Of a stretch of 64,000 nucleotides of DNA, positions 31,593 through 40,775 are shown piece after piece. This stretch comes from Sphingobium sp. Z007 (GTDB taxonomy: Bacteria > Pseudomonadota > Alphaproteobacteria > Sphingomonadales > Sphingomonadaceae), in NCBI RefSeq assembly GCF_900013425.1, contig NZ_FBXK01000002.1, positions 186,001-250,000 on the forward strand, in the 5' to 3' direction. The notes beneath the pieces were generated by a model. It saw only the letters and a program-made list of their open reading frames with translations, did not search any database and had not been told where the DNA came from. The stretch's first letter is position 1, and every line of letters begins with the position of its first letter. The position numbers and the translations under genes are program-made.

Positions 31593-31793
31593 CTACTGCT
31601 TCTTCGCTGGATTCGGCGTAGCCGACTGCGGTGTCGCATTTGTAGAATTCGTCGGGTGATCGTGCTCCGGTATGCCAGCATAATGGTTCATCTGATCCTC
31701 GGAGATGTCCGACGTTTCCTCGCTGCTGCCACAAGCCGTTACGGCCAGAGGTAACAGAAACATGGCTGTGATAATCGCCCTCGATCTTCTCAT
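31593..31793 (-). CDS. Small lipoprotein
   Basis: 66 residues, MRRSRAIITAMFLLPLAVTA followed by CGSSEE: a clear signal peptide with lipobox LTAC (AVTAC). The mature part is acidic, then His/Pro/Asn rich (YAGIPEHDHPTNSTN). No domain recognised. A His-Asp-His motif could bind metal, which would fit the surroundings. It lies between the DUF4440-like gene (convergent) and fliE. Confidence 0.6.
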   Translation of the reverse strand: MRRSRAIITAMFLLPLAVTACGSSEETSDISEDQMNHYAGIPEHDHPTNSTNATPQSATPNPAKKQ

Positions 31794-31893
31794 AACAGAA
31801 TACCCTTCGATGCCGATCTGAACCCATCATAGCTGATACGGTGGGATGCTCGTATCTGACTTCCTTACAATGATATGATCGACAAGGTTTTCG

Positions 31894-32343
31894 CTAGACT
31901 GGCATGCTCATGATGTCCTTATACGCGGAAAGCAACTTATTGCGAACTTGCAACGTCGCCTCGAACGCGATCGACGACTCCTGCCGCGCGAGCATTACCT
32001 TTGCAATATCGACCTCTTCGCCGCGTTCATAGGCAACCGTCAACTTTCCGGCGCGAGCGTTGATTTCATTGATCTTTTGAAGCTGTGTTTGCAGTGTAGA
32101 GGTAAAGCCACCTGGTTCCGCGCGCCCGGCAGCCGAGATCCCTTGGGTCGAACCTGGACCTACGACCGAGTCTGCACCGTCCGCCTTTCCAAGCACGGTA
32201 TTCATCGCTGCTTCGAATTTTGCTCCCGCACCCTCGGGGCTACCAACAGAAACCGCGCTGCTTGCTACATTCCGAAGCGCCGCATTCCTGTCGAGAATGG
32301 CGCTTCGCACGGCCATGACGTCGTTGATGAAGATGCTGCTCAT
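31894..32343 (-). CDS. fliE: Flagellar hook-basal body protein FliE (orphan)
   Basis: About 149 residues. The C-terminal 70 residues are unmistakable FliE: KINEINARAGKLTVAYERGEE, then IAKVMLARQESSIAFEATLQ and VRNKLLSAYKDIMSMPV. FliE links the MS ring to the rod. The N-terminal half (MSSIFINDVMAVRSAILDRN) is longer than in enteric FliE. No other flagellar gene is adjacent; an IS1380-family element inserted 24 bp upstream separates it from its promoter region. Likely a remnant of a flagellar locus. Confidence 0.85.
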   Translation of the reverse strand: MSSIFINDVMAVRSAILDRNAALRNVASSAVSVGSPEGAGAKFEAAMNTVLGKADGADSVVGPGSTQGISAAGRAEPGGFTSTLQTQLQKINEINARAGKLTVAYERGEEVDIAKVMLARQESSIAFEATLQVRNKLLSAYKDIMSMPV

Positions 32344-32366
32344 GTTCACCCCGGTGCGTCATCTAG

Positions 32367-34010
32367 CCCGCACTATTCATGAGCCCGCATGACTGAACGT
32401 ATCCGGCCGGATTTTTCGGTGATCGTGTAATCAGGGCGAGCGCCATCGTCGGCATTTTCACCGAGTCAGGATCAATTGGCTTTTCAAGGTTGATGGACGA
32501 GGGCTCAGGCTTTGTGCGGCACGGCCGCGCTGACTATGTAGGTGCTGGCCGGAGGCTGATGGCGATGGCCTTGAACACGTTGGCATCGGGGCAGGCTGAC
32601 GCAAAGGCGACACGGATGCGCGTGGCAGTCTCGATGACGCGGGCGGCGACCTTGAGCAGCCGCAAGCGCAAGGTGGCGAACTCTGCAACGGCGAGAGCCG
32701 TTGTCCTGGGGATCGCCTGCTGGATGCGCCACATCAGCCAGTAAGCAGCAGTATGCAGGATCAAGCGCATCTGGTTGGCGTTGGCCGAGCGGCACGAGGT
32801 GCGGTCGCTGGCGAGTTGGGTCTTATGCCGTTTGATCAGGTTCTCGGCCTGACCACGAGCGCAGTAGAGTGTGTCATAGATGTATTCGGCCGAGCCGTCC
32901 GTCAGGGAGGTCACGACGTAGCGGATGTCCATGCCGAGCTTGCTGGCCTCGATCCGGGCGGCGACGCGGCGCTGGCATTTCCAACTTTTAGCACCGTAGC
33001 GGGTCTCGGCATAATTGCGCAGGACGGCCCGATCTTCCTCGGCGCGCTTGACTGCACAGGCATCGGCGGCTGCAACGATGACCGGATCGGCGCGCAGCGC
33101 GGCATTGGTCGGCAGGCCGAACACGTAATCGACGCCAGCTTCCTCGCAGAAAGCCATCACCTCTGGTCTGCCATAGTGCCCATCGCCGCGGACGGTGATG
33201 CGGGTTGTGGGCCAGTGCTTGCGGATGTGGTGCACCAGGCGCCGGATGTGACCTGCCGCTTCGGCGCCCGATGGCGTCTTGCCGGTGCGCAGCAGCATCG
33301 CCACGGGTCGCCCTGTCGCGGTATCGTAGACATGGATCGGAAGGAAGCAGCGCTCGCCGTGGTGGCCGTTCCAGAATGAAAGCTGTTGGTAGCCGTGCAC
33401 GACATCACACGTATCATCGATATCCAGCGTAACCGCCTTGGGCGCTATCGGATAGCTGGCGCAGTAGACGCCGATCATGGCCTGCATCATGCGCACCAGT
33501 TCGCGCGTGGTGGCTGCGTTTTCCCACCGGCTCATCGTCGGCTGACTGGCAAGGCCCGCGCCGGCGCCTGGCAGTTTGCCCAGCGCCAGGCGGAAGCCGG
33601 GATCATCGCGCAGAGCATCAAGGTCATCGGCATCCTCGTAGCCGCAGCAGATTGCCAGAACTCGCGCCCGCAGGATGTCGTCCAGCGCATGGATTACCCG
33701 AGAGGGATCGCGCAGATCGGCAATACAGCCGGCGAGCTGCGCGCAAATTCCCATCTCGCGTTCGGCCTGCGCCAGCAGTAGAACTCCGCCGTCCGAGGTC
33801 AACCGGCCACCGTCGAACGCGGCGCTGACTTTCTTGCGCCCGATGGCTGGAAACGAAAACCGGGGCGCGCTAACCTCGCTGTCGACGGGTGTGGCTTGTG
33901 GCATTTTCTGTCCTGAACAGGAACGGTGTAGACAACCAATTTCCTACTTTAGAACAGTGCCTTACGCCACTCCCGTCAACTGCCTCATGCGCCCCGGTGA
34001 ATAACAGCGG
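32367..34010 (-). mobile_element. IS1380-family insertion sequence
   Basis: About 1644 bp, the family size. The ends are imperfect inverted repeats that share TATTCA at the same offset (left CCCGCACTATTCAT; right end complement CCGCTGTTATTCAC). A CTAG direct repeat flanks both ends (32363-32366 and 34011-34014), the 4-bp duplication this family makes. The single transposase gene fills the element. Confidence 0.75.
32534..33904 (-). CDS. IS1380-family transposase
   Basis: A 456-residue DDE transposase. The N-terminal GGRLTSDGGVLLLAQAEREMG, the catalytic LDIDDTCDVVHGYQQLSFWNGHHGERCFLPIHVY and the RGDGHYGRPEVMAFCEEAGVDYVFG segments are family hallmarks; VRGQAENLIKRHKTQLASDRTSC-like text near the end holds the third acidic residue. 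Intact. Confidence 0.92.
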   Translation of the reverse strand: MPQATPVDSEVSAPRFSFPAIGRKKVSAAFDGGRLTSDGGVLLLAQAEREMGICAQLAGCIADLRDPSRVIHALDDILRARVLAICCGYEDADDLDALRDDPGFRLALGKLPGAGAGLASQPTMSRWENAATTRELVRMMQAMIGVYCASYPIAPKAVTLDIDDTCDVVHGYQQLSFWNGHHGERCFLPIHVYDTATGRPVAMLLRTGKTPSGAEAAGHIRRLVHHIRKHWPTTRITVRGDGHYGRPEVMAFCEEAGVDYVFGLPTNAALRADPVIVAAADACAVKRAEEDRAVLRNYAETRYGAKSWKCQRRVAARIEASKLGMDIRYVVTSLTDGSAEYIYDTLYCARGQAENLIKRHKTQLASDRTSCRSANANQMRLILHTAAYWLMWRIQQAIPRTTALAVAEFATLRLRLLKVAARVIETATRIRVAFASACPDANVFKAIAISLRPAPT

Positions 34011-34326
34011 CTAGCATAGCTGCATGATCGCATCGCAAGCGTTAGAGGATGGTTAACGACGCTTAGGAATGATTTCTTCATCGTAAAGCCAGGCGTCGAT
34101 CGTTATCGGATTTGCCCAAGCCTGCCAGATGACGCGCGACCAGATGATCCAATCATTGGCACTTGGCGAAATGGTCGCACGACGTTACGGGGCATCTTAA
34201 TCGTGCAGCGCGCTCTCTCTCTGTGTAGGGCGGTGACAAACCCGGCCACGGGAGCGCCGGCATAGGTGCCGGTGCGGCGGAGAGAAATCCTGCCAGTGGT
34301 AAGCTGCTCCATTTGGGGCGGCGAGG

Positions 34327-35814
34327 ATGTTTGCCTTGGAGAGCTACGCGGTCGTTCGGCGTTTCGTGTTCGTGGAAGGTCATAGTCGCCGGGAAGCGGC
34401 GAAGGTGTTCGGTCTGAGCCGGGACACGGTGGCGAAGATGTGCGCGTTCTCGCTGCCACCAGGCTACCGGCGCGCGAAGCCGCCGGAGAAGCCGAAGCTG
34501 GGGCCGCTGTTGCCGGTCATCGACGCCATGCTGCGCGAGGACCGCCTGTCGCCGGCCAGGCAGCAGCACACCGCCAAACGGATCTTCGAGCGGCTGCGCG
34601 ACGAGCATGGCCATGGCGGCGGCTACACGGTGGTGAAGGACTATGTGCGGCTAAGTCGGGCCCGCAGCCGGGAGACGTTCGTGCCGCTGGCGCACCCGCC
34701 GGGCCATGCCCAGGTCGACTTCGGCGAGGCGTGGGCAGAGATCGGCGGCGTGCGGCAGAAGGTTCATTATTTCTGCATGGACCTACCGCATTCCGATGCG
34801 TGTTTCGTGAAGGCCTATCCGCGCGAGACGACCGAGGCGTTCCTGGACGGCCATGTTTCGGCCTTCGCCTTCTTCGGCGGCGTGCCGCTGTCCATTCTCT
34901 ACGACAATCTGAAGATTGCGGTGGCGAGGATCTGCGGCGACGGCAAGCGCGAGCGCACGCGGGCCTTCACCGAGCTGGTCAGCCACTACCTGTTTGCCGA
35001 CCGGTTTGGCCGGCCCGGCAAGGGCAACGACAAGGGGAAGGTCGAGGCGCTGGTAAAGCACGCCCGCGCGATGTTCATGGTGCCCATTCCCGTGGCGGCC
35101 AGCTTCGACGAGTTGAACGAGCGCCTGGCGAAGGACTGCCTGGCCCGACAGAACGGGCATGCCGGACGCCATGCCGACACCATCGCCGAGCGGCTTGCCG
35201 CCGACCGGCAGGTCTTCCGGGCCTTGCCGGCGGTGCCGCTGGAGCCGTGCGAGAAGCGGTCGGCGCGCGTGTCGTCGACCGCGCTGGTGCGCTACCGGAC
35301 CAACGACTATTCGGTGCCGACCGCCTACGGCTTCCGCGACGTCCTGGTGAAGGGGTTCGTCGACGAGGTCGTCATCAGCATCGCCGGCGAGGAGATCGCC
35401 CGCCATCCGCGCAGCTATGGCGAGGGCGCCTTCGTCGCCAACCCGCTGCACTATCTCGCGCTCATCGAGCAGAAGCCCGGCGCGCTCGACCAGGCGGCCG
35501 CCTTGCAGGGCTGGGATCTGCCCGAGATCTTCCAGCATCTGCGCCACCTTTTGGAAGCCCGTATGGGCAACAAGGGGAAGCGGGAGTTCATCCAGGTGCT
35601 GCGGCTGCTCGAAGCCCTGCCGCTCGCCGTCGTCTCCGACGCGGTGACACAGGCCGTGCAGCTCGGCGCCATCGGCTTCGACGCGGTGAAGCTCATCGCG
35701 CTGGCGCGTATCGAACGGCGACCGCCCCGTCTCGATCTGGCCGCCTATCCGCACCTGCCCCGGACGGACGTGAAGACGACCCGGGCGGCGGACTATGGAG
35801 TGCTGGCGGCATGA
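34327..35814 (+). CDS. istA: IS21 transposase IstA
   Basis: A 495-residue transposase: N-terminal helix-turn-helix (HSRREAAKVFGLSRDTVAKM), DDE core with HAQVDFGEAWAEIGG, LSILYDNLKIAV and GNDKGKVEALVKHARAM, and a C-terminal Mu-type beta-barrel. The stop overlaps the istB start (ATGA), as in other IS21 elements where the two are coupled. Confidence 0.94.
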   Translation: MFALESYAVVRRFVFVEGHSRREAAKVFGLSRDTVAKMCAFSLPPGYRRAKPPEKPKLGPLLPVIDAMLREDRLSPARQQHTAKRIFERLRDEHGHGGGYTVVKDYVRLSRARSRETFVPLAHPPGHAQVDFGEAWAEIGGVRQKVHYFCMDLPHSDACFVKAYPRETTEAFLDGHVSAFAFFGGVPLSILYDNLKIAVARICGDGKRERTRAFTELVSHYLFADRFGRPGKGNDKGKVEALVKHARAMFMVPIPVAASFDELNERLAKDCLARQNGHAGRHADTIAERLAADRQVFRALPAVPLEPCEKRSARVSSTALVRYRTNDYSVPTAYGFRDVLVKGFVDEVVISIAGEEIARHPRSYGEGAFVANPLHYLALIEQKPGALDQAAALQGWDLPEIFQHLRHLLEARMGNKGKREFIQVLRLLEALPLAVVSDAVTQAVQLGAIGFDAVKLIALARIERRPPRLDLAAYPHLPRTDVKTTRAADYGVLAA

Positions 35815-36662
35815 CAAGCGACAAGATGCCGACCGGCACGACCGGCGGGACACCCCAGGTGCTGCTCGCCCACCACCTCAAGCAGCTCAAGCTGCCGACC
35901 GTGCTGCGCGAATATGAGAAGGTCGCGCGCGAATGCGCCCGCGACGGTATCGACCACCCGCGCTACCTGCTGCGTCTCATCGAGCTTGAGCTCATCGACC
36001 GGGAGCGGCGCACGGTCGAGCGGCGGATCCGCGCCGCCCGCTTCCCGGCGGTGAAGAGTCTCGACACCTTCGACTTCACCGCCATCCCCAGCCTCAACAA
36101 GATGCTGGTGCTCGAACTCGCCCGCTCGGAATATATCCTGCGCCGGGAGAACGTCATCGCGCTGGGTAACAGCGGCACGGGCAAGACGCACGTCGCCCTC
36201 GCGCTCGGCCTGGCGGCTTGCCAGAAGGGTTTCACCGTCGCCTTCACGACCGCGGCCTCGCTGGTCAACCAGCTGATGGAGGCGCGCGACGAGCGGCGTA
36301 TGCTCAAACTCCAGCGGGAACTGGCGGCCGTGAAGCTGCTCATTGTCGACGAGCTCGGCTATGTGCCGCTGTCGGCGACCGGCGCAGAACTGCTCTTCGA
36401 GGTGCTGTCGCAGCGATACGAGCGCGGCTCGACCATCATCACGTCGAACCTGCCGTTCGAGGACTGGACCCAAGTGCTCGCCTCGGAGCGGCTCACCGGC
36501 GCGCTGCTCGACCGCCTCACGCACCACGTCTCCATCCTCACCATGAATGGCGACAGCTACCGCCTCAAACAGTCCGCCGGCCGGCGCTCCGCCAGAAGGG
36601 CGGAGCAAAACCAGGCCACTGTGTCGGCCGACCCGAACACCGGAGAGATCCCGCCGACATAG
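35811..36662 (+). CDS. istB: IS21 helper ATPase IstB
   Basis: A 283-residue AAA+ ATPase that assists IstA in target selection. Walker A is GNSGTGKTH (the family more often has GPxGxGKTH), Walker B is KLLIVDELGY, sensor region TIITSNLPFEDWTQVL. It starts at 35811; the much longer open frame upstream in the same phase is antisense-like noise over istA. Confidence 0.94.
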   Translation: MTSDKMPTGTTGGTPQVLLAHHLKQLKLPTVLREYEKVARECARDGIDHPRYLLRLIELELIDRERRTVERRIRAARFPAVKSLDTFDFTAIPSLNKMLVLELARSEYILRRENVIALGNSGTGKTHVALALGLAACQKGFTVAFTTAASLVNQLMEARDERRMLKLQRELAAVKLLIVDELGYVPLSATGAELLFEVLSQRYERGSTIITSNLPFEDWTQVLASERLTGALLDRLTHHVSILTMNGDSYRLKQSAGRRSARRAEQNQATVSADPNTGEIPPT

Positions 36663-36680
36663 CCGGGAGAAAACGGTCGC

Positions 36681-36724
36681 GACGACATGGAAAGGGCCCC
36701 GATCGGGGCCCTTTCCATGTCGTC
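36681..36724 (+). repeat. Perfect 44-bp palindrome inside IS21 right end
   Basis: Twenty-base arms (GACGACATGGAAAGGGCCCC and its exact complement) around GATC, 18 bp after the istB stop. It can form a long, stable hairpin and probably terminates istAB transcription; it has no T-run. Confidence 0.75.
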
Positions 36725-36791
36725 ATCACACCTCGACCGCTGGCCTACTTTTACACCGCCACCGTGGCCGGATTTTGCTCCGCCGTTGACA

Positions 36792-37293
36792 CTCTCGCTG
36801 AATCAAAGGACCATCCCGCGAAACCCTTGCCGCTCCCGCGTCGCTACGCCTTCGCGACGCGGCTCGGTGCGCCGACGAGCTTCGGCGCGGTCCTAGCCGC
36901 CGCGTCTTGTCGCTCGTGCTGCGGCGTTGGGTGTGGGGGCTGGCCTTCGCCGCGCTGATGCCTCTACGCTGGCCCTGACGGCGCTTTCCCTCGTCGGCCT
37001 GGCTGCCGGGTAGTCGACCTATGAGCGGCGTCGAAGTGCCTGCGCCGCGGATCGGTCCTGCACCGTGACACTACCCTCCCGCGCAACCCCGATCATGCTC
37101 GCGATCGGCACGGCAAGGTTTCGACGCCTCCGCCCACGTCTCCGCAAGCGAGCGCCACGCCAGGACAAAAGCTTTAAGAAATCCAACAATAGGGAGACGG
37201 TGGATCAATTCCTGATCCACCCGATGCAGGGTGTGGCAATAATTGATCCACCCTTATTGAGGGCATCGCGTGGAAGGTACGCCAGACGATGGA
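36792..37293 (+). other. 502-bp gap between IS21 and IS110
   Basis: No gene found. It contains an inverted repeat GGTGGATCA-ATTCC-TGATCCACC at 37199-37221 and a third copy TTGATCCACCC at 37242-37252, plus, at the right edge, a 35-bp stretch (GAGGGCATCGCGTGGAAGGT and on) that recurs with four changes beyond the second IS110 copy near 45133-45167. That outer stretch may be the terminal repeat of the Tn3-family element. Confidence 0.45.
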
Positions 37294-38647
37294 GTGGATG
37301 GCTCCCGCTCACCGGCTGAGGCAGACTGCCTCGGCTGAAGAGCGAGGAGACGGACGATGAGTGAGATTGTCACGATTGGGCTGGATATCGCGAAGTCGGT
37401 GTTCCAGGTCCATGGTGTAGACGCTGCGGGTCAGGTGGTTGTGACCCGGCAATTGAAGCGCGGACAGATGTTGAAGTTTTTCGCGGCATTGCCTCCGGTT
37501 CTGATCGGGATCGAAGCCTGCGGAACGGCGCATCACTGGGGTCGGCAGCTCCAGAACCTGGGCCACGACGTAAAACTCATCCCGCCGATCTACGTGAAAC
37601 CTTACGTCAAGCGGCAGAAGAACGATGCCGCCGATGCCGAAGCGATTTGCGAGGCGGTGACGCGGCCGACAATGCGGTTCGTCGAAATCAAGTCAGTTGA
37701 CCAGCAGGCTGGCGGCGTGCTGCACAAAACGCGGGCACTGCTGATCAAGCAGCGGACGATGATGTTCAATGCCGTGCGCAGCCATCTGGCCGAATTCGGT
37801 CTTGTGACGGGTACCGGCGTGGCGCAGGTGGTGCGCATGGTCGATCGGCTTGCGAAAGGGGACGAACTCGATCTTCCGGAACTGGCGCGCGAGACACTCG
37901 GCGTCTTAGCGCGCCACATTCAGGAACTGCAGGACAAGCTCACCGGGATCGATAAGCAGTTGACCCGCTGGCATTATCGCAACGACGTCAGCAACATCCT
38001 TGAAACCATCCCCGGCGTTGGTGTGATCACCGCCTCGGCGCTCGCGTCGATGGTGACCAACGCGCAGAGCTTCAGGTCGGCCCGCCATTTCGCCGCCTGG
38101 CTTGGACTCGTGCCCCGGCAAAACTCGTCAGGTGGCAAGACCCGCCTGGGCAAGATTACCAAGGGCGGCAATCGCTACCTGCGACAATTGCTGGTCGTCG
38201 GTGCGACTTCAGTGCTGCGGCATGTCCGGGCGGGCAGCGTCAAAGGCTTTGAATGGGCCAAAGCCTTGCTTGATCGCCGTCCGCCCAAGGTCGTGGCCGT
38301 TGCTCTGGCCAACAAGATGGCGCGTATTGCATGGGTGGTGATGACGCGCGGCGTCGAGTATGAAAGAAAGGAATTGGCGATCGCAGCCTGATTGGCAGGC
38401 GATGGCAAAACAAGGTTGAGGTGTGAAGACCGACTGAAGGCAAGCCATTCGATCCACCGAGCTTCGGCAAACCTGCTTAGCGTACAGGACTTCGAGTCCG
38501 CGTAAACGATGAGGAGGCCAGGGCTGGCGGAATCCTTCAAGGCCAGCAGCCGTATAAAGGCTGCACATAAAGGCCGGACACGCGACTGCACTCGATATGG
38601 CATGTCAGAACGTCAGAAAATCGCACCGCAACGCGGGAGCCATCCAC
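37294..38647 (+). mobile_element. IS110-family element, copy 1
   Basis: A 1354-bp unit bounded by the 15-bp inverted repeat GTGGATGGCTCCCGC (37294-37308 and, complemented, 38633-38647). Terminal inverted repeats place it in the IS1111-like branch. Copy 2 at 43779-45132 appears identical, in opposite orientation. Confidence 0.8.
37357..38391 (+). CDS. IS110-family transposase, copy 1
   Basis: A 344-residue DEDD transposase. The RuvC-like N-terminal domain has TIGLDIAKSVFQVHGVD and later KNDAADAEAICEAV; the C-terminal Transposase_20 domain has ILETIPGVGVITASALASMV and AAWLGLVPRQNSSGGKTRLGKITKGG with the serine. Intact and identical in protein sequence to the second copy. Confidence 0.94.
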   Translation: MSEIVTIGLDIAKSVFQVHGVDAAGQVVVTRQLKRGQMLKFFAALPPVLIGIEACGTAHHWGRQLQNLGHDVKLIPPIYVKPYVKRQKNDAADAEAICEAVTRPTMRFVEIKSVDQQAGGVLHKTRALLIKQRTMMFNAVRSHLAEFGLVTGTGVAQVVRMVDRLAKGDELDLPELARETLGVLARHIQELQDKLTGIDKQLTRWHYRNDVSNILETIPGVGVITASALASMVTNAQSFRSARHFAAWLGLVPRQNSSGGKTRLGKITKGGNRYLRQLLVVGATSVLRHVRAGSVKGFEWAKALLDRRPPKVVAVALANKMARIAWVVMTRGVEYERKELAIAA

Positions 38648-38691
38648 ACGCAACGCTAAGCGAGAACATTTCAAGAACCGTATGATGGCCG

Positions 38692-40065
38692 TTACCGCCG
38701 GAGGTCGCTGAGCCCCAGTTCTGCCCACATCCATGTGAAGTCATAGGTGCCCATCGGATCGGCGGTGCCGGATTTTGCTGCGCCATTTTCGATATATTTG
38801 AGCCAGTCGGCTACCTTTACCCGCCCCGCCTTTGTACAGGCCAGAACGCGTGGCGTCTTGTGGCTGAGGGCTGGGACCGGCTCATCGAGCGTTTTCGTAT
38901 ATTCACGGGTCAGCATATCGTGAACGATGCGCTCCATTTCATGCGGTGGAATATCCAGCGCCTCGTCCTGTGGCGTGCGGGCGGCATCGTCGGCCATAAC
39001 CTGATCGAGCGTCCGGATTTCGGCCATAGGCGCGCTCACGCAATCACCAAGCCATTCGCCCATCTGGGTAATTGCTCGCTCCGCGCGGGCGGCACTGTTT
39101 ACCTCGACGATCAGCTTGCGCCCTGCCAGTTCCACATTGGCAAAAACCGGCGTGCCGTCATCCATGGTCGTGACGAAGGCCCGCTTGCCTTTGGTCGCTT
39201 GCGGCTTCTTGTTCTTCGTCGCTGGTGCCAGCCAGTTCCAGAAACTGTCGCTGGCAGGTTCCAGCCATTGTGCCGCGTTCAGCCTTCGGATCAGGCTCTT
39301 GCCGACCACGCCTTTCGCCAGCGGAAAAACGATACGGTGGAACACCAGGTCATCGCCGTCGGCGTTGACCATATCCGGCGCGCTGCCGGGCATGGCCTTG
39401 CCCAGACAGTCGAGCAGCCACATGTTCGTGAACATCGGTCCCGATGCTCCCAGAAGCGCGTCCCGATCGGACGGGTCCAATTCCGCAGTGTCCTGAGTTT
39501 CGTCGGCAAGTCGGGAAAATGCATCGACCACTCGCACGGCGCCCTCAGCGCTGAACGGCAACAGCGCTCCGGAAATGCCATGGCGCCCGTTCACGTCGAC
39601 AACCCTTGCGGCGATTTTGTCCCAGTTGACGAGGGTCTGGGTCGCACCGTGTTCCCGCACCGTCACCGGGGCAACGTCGCGCAGCAGATCGCGCAAGGTC
39701 ATCGATTGGCCGGGAACCACTTCGCTGATCTCATAGAGCGACATGACCGTATCGCGTAATGCGCGCATATAGGCTTTGTCCGGCGCCTTTTCGTTCCAGC
39801 CCCGGCGCTTGAGATAGTCATCGACCAGATTGCCACCGTCAGGTTGCAGTTCCTGCGTCAGCAGATCTTCAAAGGCACAGCCCCATAGCGGCCCTTGCCA
39901 GTGATCGCCGATGATTTCGAACATGGCATCAGGCTCGAGTCCGGTCGCTTCGCTCGCCGGATCGAGATGCGCGGACAGCATTTCAGCCATCGCTTCATCC
40001 CATGGCGCCCGATCCGCATATTTCATCAAGCCCGAAAGATCGTGAGCCGATTTCGATCTGGACAT
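38692..40065 (-). CDS. Hypothetical passenger protein of the Tn3 element
   Basis: A 457-residue soluble protein, acidic overall, starting MSRSKSAHDLSGLMKYADRA. No catalytic motif stands out. Segments DYLKRRGWNEKAPDKAYMRAL and SLYEISEVVPGQSMTLRDLL recall the region found in some SEC-C-containing proteins of unknown role, but no SEC-C motif (CxCx8CHC) is present. Its ATG abuts the resolvase stop, so it is co-transcribed with tnpR. I do not recognise a function; defence, regulation or resistance are all possible. Confidence 0.65.
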   Translation of the reverse strand: MSRSKSAHDLSGLMKYADRAPWDEAMAEMLSAHLDPASEATGLEPDAMFEIIGDHWQGPLWGCAFEDLLTQELQPDGGNLVDDYLKRRGWNEKAPDKAYMRALRDTVMSLYEISEVVPGQSMTLRDLLRDVAPVTVREHGATQTLVNWDKIAARVVDVNGRHGISGALLPFSAEGAVRVVDAFSRLADETQDTAELDPSDRDALLGASGPMFTNMWLLDCLGKAMPGSAPDMVNADGDDLVFHRIVFPLAKGVVGKSLIRRLNAAQWLEPASDSFWNWLAPATKNKKPQATKGKRAFVTTMDDGTPVFANVELAGRKLIVEVNSAARAERAITQMGEWLGDCVSAPMAEIRTLDQVMADDAARTPQDEALDIPPHEMERIVHDMLTREYTKTLDEPVPALSHKTPRVLACTKAGRVKVADWLKYIENGAAKSGTADPMGTYDFTWMWAELGLSDLRR

Positions 40066-40635
40066 TCAGATGGGCCTTTCCACGCCGAGGCGGCGCATTT
40101 CTCGATAGATGGTCGATCGGCCGATGCCGAGTTGTCGTGCTGCTTCTGTCGGCGAGATGCTCGCTTCGACCAGTTTGATGGCGGCATGTACCTTGGACAT
40201 GTCGAGCGGCTGACGGCCGGGCAACTTGCCTTTGGCGCGCGCGGCGGCGATCCCATCCCTGGTTCGCTCGGAGATCAGTCTCCGCTCGAAATGGGCGATG
40301 GCCCCGAACACATGGAAGATGAGTTCGCCGGCGGCCGACGATGTGTCGATCTTTTCCTCAAGACTCAGGAGCGCGATGCCCTGGCCGCGTAGCGTCTCGA
40401 CTGTGGCGAGCAGTTCGGCCAGCGAACGCCCGAGCCGATCGAGGCGGACCACCGCCAGCGTGTCGCCCTTGCGGGCATAGGCGATCAGTTCGGCCAGACC
40501 GGGCCGCTCCATGCTCTTGCCCGACATGACGTCGGTGAACACCTTGATCGCGCCGGCCTCCTCCAGACGCATGGTCTGTCCAGCCACGTCCTGATCGCCG
40601 GTGCTGACGCGGGCATAACCCAGAATATCGCCCAT
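40066..40635 (-). CDS. tnpR: Serine resolvase TnpR
   Basis: 189 residues from MGDILGYARVSTGDQDVAGQ: the catalytic serine lies in YARVSTGDQ, followed by the resolvase core (VVRLDRLGRSLAELLATVETL) and a C-terminal helix-turn-helix (ASISPTEAARQLGIGRSTIYREM). It resolves cointegrates of the Tn3 element at the res site between it and tnpA. An extended start at 40710 would run through the res region and is rejected. Confidence 0.93.
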   Translation of the reverse strand: MGDILGYARVSTGDQDVAGQTMRLEEAGAIKVFTDVMSGKSMERPGLAELIAYARKGDTLAVVRLDRLGRSLAELLATVETLRGQGIALLSLEEKIDTSSAAGELIFHVFGAIAHFERRLISERTRDGIAAARAKGKLPGRQPLDMSKVHAAIKLVEASISPTEAARQLGIGRSTIYREMRRLGVERPI

Positions 40636-40659
40636 CCCGTGCGTCTCCCAAACGGTCGT

Positions 40660-40775
40660 TCTGTGGACGATCTGAAGGGCGATCGCTTCGCCCCATCCAT
40701 ATCCGTCCACATACTATGTCTCTTTACTCATGGCTGTCCATAGGCCCAGATGACCTTTTGTGGACGGGAATCGGA
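40660..40775 (+). promoter_or_regulatory. Probable res site
   Basis: The 140-bp gap between divergent tnpR and tnpA has three copies of TGTGGACG: direct at about 40672 and 40755 and inverted (CGTCCACA) at about 40706. Such repeated boxes form resolvase-binding subsites and overlap the promoters of both genes. Confidence 0.55.

Larger units (their letters stand above)
34222..36791 (+). mobile_element. IS21-family insertion sequence
   Basis: About 2570 bp. Left end TGTGTAGGGCGGTGACAAAC and right end (complement) TGTCAACGGCGGAGCAAAAT are related over 35 bp (both with CCGGCCACGG further in), beginning TGT as usual for IS21. CTCTC occurs directly outside both ends, compatible with a short target duplication. 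It encodes IstA and IstB. Confidence 0.85.

Noticed and set aside
34440..35810. Long open frame in istB phase over istA
   Set aside because: It lacks IS21 motifs, is Arg/Ala/Gly rich and overlaps the real istA frame; istB starts at 35811.
37199..37252. GATCCACC repeats as plasmid iterons or a CRISPR array
   Set aside because: Only three short, irregularly spaced copies and no rep gene or cas gene nearby; no CRISPR-like array was seen anywhere in the window.
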